Assembly (NCBI GenBank): GCA_012797095.1
Contig: JAAZPS010000110.1
Span: 1-9,348, forward strand
DNA length: 9,348 nt
Source: Bacillota bacterium
GTDB taxonomy: Bacteria; Bacillota; Dethiobacteria; DTU022
Reading direction: 5' to 3'
This document shows positions 6,571 to 9,348 of this stretch, piece by piece. Numbering within the stretch: position 1 is the first letter of the stretch; each line of letters begins with the position of its first letter. The position numbers were made by a program, and so were the translations under genes. Under the pieces are notes generated by a model, which made no database searches, was not told where the DNA came from, and worked only from the letters and a program-made list of their open reading frames with translations.

Positions 6571-6717
6571 GGGATCGGACGGGCCCGACCCTGATTCCGG
6601 TGCGCTGACTTTTACTTGCTGAGGCTGATCCCCATACAGATTTCTGCAGCAGCTGAAGGGGGTTATCCCCGCGCTCCGGGCCCGGGGGGGGGAGGAAGGT
6701 GTGCTCCGGTAACCTAC

Positions 6718-6745
6718 TTGCTGAAGGTATTAGTTGGACTATAGC
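6718..6745 (+). promoter_or_regulatory. Possible promoter for the amidohydrolase operon
   Basis: TTGCTG (6718-6723) and TATAGC (6740-6745) are separated by 16 bases, each matching four of six consensus positions. Transcription would start near 6752 and give a leader of about 120 bases. It lies 25 bases downstream of the nine-G tract. Confidence 0.35.
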
Positions 6746-6770
6746 GAATATGCTTAATAGTGAAATATCG

Positions 6771-6865
6771 GGAGGGAACGGGGTGATCATCGCCGGGCGG
6801 CAGCAAAGGTCCCTCCAGCGTAAGCGCTGCTGCAGAGGGATGATCAATTCAAACGGCTAGGAGGT
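6771..6865 (+). promoter_or_regulatory. Structured leader with mutually exclusive pairings
   Basis: TCCCTCC (6810-6816) can pair with GGAGGGA upstream (6771-6777). Its first six bases can instead pair with GAGGGA downstream (6835-6840), extended by CAGCG/CGCTG (6816-6820, 6825-6829). Its CCTCC part can also pair with GGAGG of the Shine-Dalgarno site (6860-6864). A further 8-bp inverted repeat, TGATCATC/GATGATCA (6784-6791, 6839-6846), encloses the middle. Such competing pairings are what a translational switch would need. No known riboswitch or T-box motif is recognised, so the regulatory role is inferred. Confidence 0.35.
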
Positions 6866-6874
6866 CGAATATTC

Positions 6875-7822
6875 ATGATCATCGATAATCATGTCCACCT
6901 GTTATTCGAAGAGAGCGATCCGCAGTCATTTCTGCGGGGCTGTATCCGCACGGGCACAGCGATCTTTACCCGGGAGAGCGGGCAGGGCGCCGATCCCGAC
7001 GCGCTCTATGAAAACAGCATGGCCATCCTCTCCGACCGTGAGGGCGACAAGCTCGTTGCCCGGATGGACGAGGCCGGGATCGACCGGGCGATCCTGCTGC
7101 CCCTGGACCTGGGCCTCGGCTGCAGCGAACCGGCGGTCACCGAGCCCGGCTATCTCAATGCCGCCGAGAAGAACCGCCTTTCCTTCGAGGCGACGCAGAG
7201 ACACAGCGGCCGGCTCTTCACCTATCTGGGCGTCGATCCACGGCGCCGGGGCGCCGCCGCCCTCTTCCGCAGGGGGCTCGAAGAGTGGCAGACCAAGGGG
7301 CTGAAGCTGCATCCCGCAGCCGGATTCTATCCCCACGATCCCCTCTGCAACCCCCTCTACGAGATCGCCCTGGAGGCGGGCGTACCGGTGGTGATCCATT
7401 CCGGAACCGAGCCCGCCCCCCTGAAGGCGCACTTCTCCCAGCCCTGCTATATCGATGCCGTCGCCGCCGACTACCCCGATCTGAAGATCATCATCGCCCA
7501 CTGCGGCCACGGCTGGTGGCGGGAGGCCCTCGACCTGGCCCTCTCCAAGCCGAATCTATATGTCGATTTTTCCGGCTGGCAGCTGGAGTATTCGGGCCGC
7601 CCCGATTACCTCTACCGGCCCCTGCGCGCAGCGATCGATCTCCTCGGCCCCTGGCGGGTCCTCTTCGGCACCGACGGCTCCCTCACCGATATCATCGTGC
7701 CGCCCCACGAATGGGTCAAGGCCTGGCGCGAACCGCAGAGCGCCGCCGGAATCAGCTTCGCCGCGGAGGAGCTCGCCATCGTCCTCGGGGGCGCAGCGGC
7801 GCGGCTCCACGGCTGGGACTAG
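6875..7822 (+). CDS. Amidohydrolase family 2 protein (ACMSD-like)
   Basis: A 315-residue metal-dependent TIM-barrel enzyme of the Amidohydro_2 type, which includes hydrolases and non-oxidative decarboxylases of carboxylated aromatic or muconate-type substrates. Metal-site residues are visible: H6-x-H8 at the N-terminus ('DNHVHLL'), H175 ('VVIHSG'), H209 ('IIIAHCGHG') and D267 ('LFGTDGS'). K144 and H146 lie in 'GLKLHP'. The HxH start resembles ACMSD, where H9, H11, H177 and D294 bind zinc and H228 is catalytic. No signal peptide is seen, so it is cytosolic. The start is fixed by AGGAGGT (6859-6865), 9 bases before the ATG. It is followed after 88 bases by a 4-hydroxybutyryl-CoA dehydratase homologue on the same strand, probably in one transcript, and preceded by the GRE. 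It may decarboxylate or hydrolyse an intermediate of the same pathway, which is inference from context. Confidence 0.85.
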   Translation: MIIDNHVHLLFEESDPQSFLRGCIRTGTAIFTRESGQGADPDALYENSMAILSDREGDKLVARMDEAGIDRAILLPLDLGLGCSEPAVTEPGYLNAAEKNRLSFEATQRHSGRLFTYLGVDPRRRGAAALFRRGLEEWQTKGLKLHPAAGFYPHDPLCNPLYEIALEAGVPVVIHSGTEPAPLKAHFSQPCYIDAVAADYPDLKIIIAHCGHGWWREALDLALSKPNLYVDFSGWQLEYSGRPDYLYRPLRAAIDLLGPWRVLFGTDGSLTDIIVPPHEWVKAWREPQSAAGISFAAEELAIVLGGAAARLHGWD

Positions 7823-7855
7823 GACCCCCCTGTTGAAAAGATTCCCTGGGGGACC
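7822..7855 (+). other. Intercistronic hairpin
   Basis: GG-a-CCCCC (7822-7829) pairs with GGGGG-a-CC (7848-7855), with one A/A mismatch. It begins at the last base of the amidohydrolase stop codon. The downstream sequence has no T-run, so it may be a processing or attenuation element within an operon and not a full terminator. Confidence 0.35.
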
Positions 7856-7910
7856 ACATCTAGATATATTCTTGAAAGTCTGAAAATCTGAGAAAAGGAA
7901 GGATGAGAAG

Positions 7911-9341
7911 ATGGCTATCGTTACGTCTGACCAGTACAGAGAGCGGCTCTACGGGATGAAGAAAAATATCTATATGGGGGGAGAGATCATCGGCCGGGAC
8001 GATCCCCGCCTCAAGCCGGGGATCGATCTCATCGCCGATACCTTTGACCGCGTCGAGGACCCCCGCCTGAAAGAGACGATCATCACCGAGTCTCATCTCA
8101 CCGGGGAGAAGATCCACCGGCTCAATCATATCCACCAGAGCTCCGACGACCTGCTGAAGAAGCAGGAATGCACCCGCCTGCTCTGCCAGCAGGCCGGGGG
8201 CTGCATCATGCGCTGCATGGGCATCGACGCCCTCAATGCCCTCTCCGTGGTGACCAAGAATTGCGACGACGCTTTTGGCACGGAGTACTATTCCCGCTTT
8301 GTCGAGTTCATGAAGTACTTCCAGAAAAATGATCTTGTGGGCAACTGCGCCCAGTCCGATATCAAGGGCGATCGCTCCAAGCGGCCCTTCGAGCAGACCG
8401 ATCCCGATCTTTACCTGCGGATCATCGAGAGGAAGAAGGACGGTATCATCGTGCGGGGCTGCAAGGCGCATAACTCCAACGCGCCCTTCTCCGACGAGAT
8501 CGTCGTTGTCCCGACCCGGCTGATGACCGACGCGGACGCCGACTGGTCCGTCGCTTTCGCTATCCCCGCGGATACCCCAGGGGTCAAGCAGGTCGCCCGG
8601 ATCACCACCCCGCGGCCGCGCAAACATATCCATACGGCGCACTTCTACGGCATCGCCGACTCCACGACCATCTTTGACGATGTCTTCGTCCCCTATGAGC
8701 GGGTCTTTCTCTGCGGCGAGACCTATTTCGCCAGCATGCTGGCGATGCTCTTCGCCACCTTCCACCGGCACAGCTATACCGGGTGCAAGCCGGCCATCAC
8801 CGACCTGATCCTCGGCGCCTCCTCCCTTGTTGCCGATTACAACGGCGTCGGCGCTGCCTCCCATGTCAAGGATAAGCTCTCCGACCTGATCGCCGTCGGC
8901 GAGCTGGTCTACGCCGCCGGGATCGCCGCCTCGGTGAAATCGACCCAAAGTACCTCCGGCACCCATGTCCCCGATATCGTCTACACCAATGTGGGTCGCT
9001 ACCACGCCGGGGTCAGCCTCTACCACGAGTTCGAGACCCTCGCCGATCTGGCCGGAGGGCTGCCGGCGACCATGCCGCTGGAGGATGAATTCTTCAGCCC
9101 CGAGACCAAACCACTGCTCGATAAATATATGATGCGCCGCGACGGCGTCTCCGCCGAAAACCAGCACCGCCTCTTCCGGGGTATCTCCGATATGATCTGC
9201 TCTACCTTTGGCGGACTGGCTCTCATCGGCGGTCTCCACGGCGGCGGCTCCCCGGTGATGGAGAAGATCGCCATCCGCAACCAGTACGACATCGAATCCC
9301 GCAAACGGCTCGTCAAGATGCACTGCGGAATCAAGGACTGA
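7911..9341 (+). CDS. 4-hydroxybutyryl-CoA dehydratase/HpaB family protein, altered active site
   Basis: A 476-residue flavin and iron-sulfur protein similar along its whole length to Clostridium aminobutyricum 4-hydroxybutyryl-CoA dehydratase (AbfD, 490 residues). That enzyme dehydrates its substrate through a ketyl radical. By my recall of its sequence, all four [4Fe-4S] ligands are kept: C98 and C102 ('GCIMRCMG'), H285 and C292 ('FHRHSYTGCK'), matching C99, C103, H292 and C299. Y289 and K293 match Y296 and K300. The AbfD catalytic Glu455 ('TESMHGAGSP') aligns with Gly in 'IGGLHGGGSP'. Q101 aligns with M100 and E257 with D250. So the cofactor site is intact but the acid-base set is changed, and the true substrate is probably not 4-hydroxybutyryl-CoA. 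The start is set by AAGGAAGG (7895-7902), 8 bases upstream of the ATG. It follows the amidohydrolase by 88 bases and likely shares its transcript. A general HpaB-type hydroxylase is unlikely, because those lack the cluster ligands. Confidence 0.88.
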   Translation: MAIVTSDQYRERLYGMKKNIYMGGEIIGRDDPRLKPGIDLIADTFDRVEDPRLKETIITESHLTGEKIHRLNHIHQSSDDLLKKQECTRLLCQQAGGCIMRCMGIDALNALSVVTKNCDDAFGTEYYSRFVEFMKYFQKNDLVGNCAQSDIKGDRSKRPFEQTDPDLYLRIIERKKDGIIVRGCKAHNSNAPFSDEIVVVPTRLMTDADADWSVAFAIPADTPGVKQVARITTPRPRKHIHTAHFYGIADSTTIFDDVFVPYERVFLCGETYFASMLAMLFATFHRHSYTGCKPAITDLILGASSLVADYNGVGAASHVKDKLSDLIAVGELVYAAGIAASVKSTQSTSGTHVPDIVYTNVGRYHAGVSLYHEFETLADLAGGLPATMPLEDEFFSPETKPLLDKYMMRRDGVSAENQHRLFRGISDMICSTFGGLALIGGLHGGGSPVMEKIAIRNQYDIESRKRLVKMHCGIKD

Positions 9342-9348
9342 CAGCCCC

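Larger units (their letters stand above)
6411..6874. other. 464-bp non-coding region between GRE and amidohydrolase
   Basis: No supported gene was found here on either strand. From left to right it holds a GAAA-capped hairpin (6443-6469), CT/GA-rich palindromic repeat-like sequence (about 6488-6570), a 6-bp inverted repeat CACCGG/CCGGTG (6567-6572, 6597-6602) and a run of nine G (6684-6692). A possible promoter (6718-6745) and a leader with competing hairpins (6771-6846) complete it. A 10-base direct repeat TACTTGCTGA occurs at 6613-6622 and 6715-6724, the second copy overlapping the possible -35 box. Confidence 0.7.

Noticed and set aside
6752..6874. T-box riboswitch in the amidohydrolase leader
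   Set aside because: No AGGGTGGnACCGCG sequence or terminator with T-run is present, and the downstream genes are not amino-acid related.
7860..9323. Long minus-strand open frame opposite the dehydratase homologue
   Set aside because: It is antisense to a gene with clear cluster-ligand motifs and its translation is low-complexity Gly/Asp/Val-rich, as expected of a shadow frame.

Overview
The window reads as a GC-rich stretch from an anaerobic or microaerophilic member of the Bacillota (Clostridia-like). The clues are strong purine-rich Shine-Dalgarno sequences before nearly every gene, a consensus sigma-A promoter, a GTG start, a DUF1648 membrane protein, and an oxygen-sensitive glycyl radical enzyme with a clostridial-type activase. 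The genus cannot be fixed from the sequence alone. No tRNA, rRNA, CRISPR array, transposase or phage gene was seen.

Layout. Positions 1-230 hold the C-terminal coiled-coil tail of an ABC-F type ATPase (+). Positions 363-848 encode a small DUF1648 membrane protein (-), which ends at a hairpin terminator. A monofunctional heme catalase follows on + (1078-2792). It is broken by a one-base deletion at 1219-1225, so its first 48 or so codons are in another frame from the catalytic body (1284-2792). A good terminator follows at 2857-2893. A glycyl radical enzyme (GRE) activase lies on - (2963-3871). It is divergent from the GRE itself on + (4038-6410), and the two share a compact AT-rich promoter region. 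A 464-bp non-coding gap (6411-6874) holds a terminator-like hairpin, a degenerate GC-rich palindromic repeat, a nine-G tract, a possible promoter and a leader able to form alternative hairpins. It leads into a metal-dependent amidohydrolase of the ACMSD type (6875-7822). After 88 bp comes a flavin and [4Fe-4S] protein of the 4-hydroxybutyryl-CoA dehydratase/HpaB family (7911-9341).

The 2963-9341 block is the most interesting part. It joins two different radical chemistries, a GRE with its dedicated activase and a 4-hydroxybutyryl-CoA dehydratase-like protein, to a decarboxylase or hydrolase of the amidohydrolase superfamily. Both radical enzymes keep their cofactor residues but have changed substrate-side residues. 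The GRE has the Cys433/Glu435/Asp447 set but Gln where glycerol dehydratase has His281, and it has Cys two residues after the radical glycine. The dehydratase homologue keeps all four cluster ligands but has Gly in place of the catalytic Glu455. Together this suggests an undescribed fermentative or degradative pathway whose substrate I cannot name. The catalase is probably an unrelated oxidative-stress gene, perhaps under PerR-like control.
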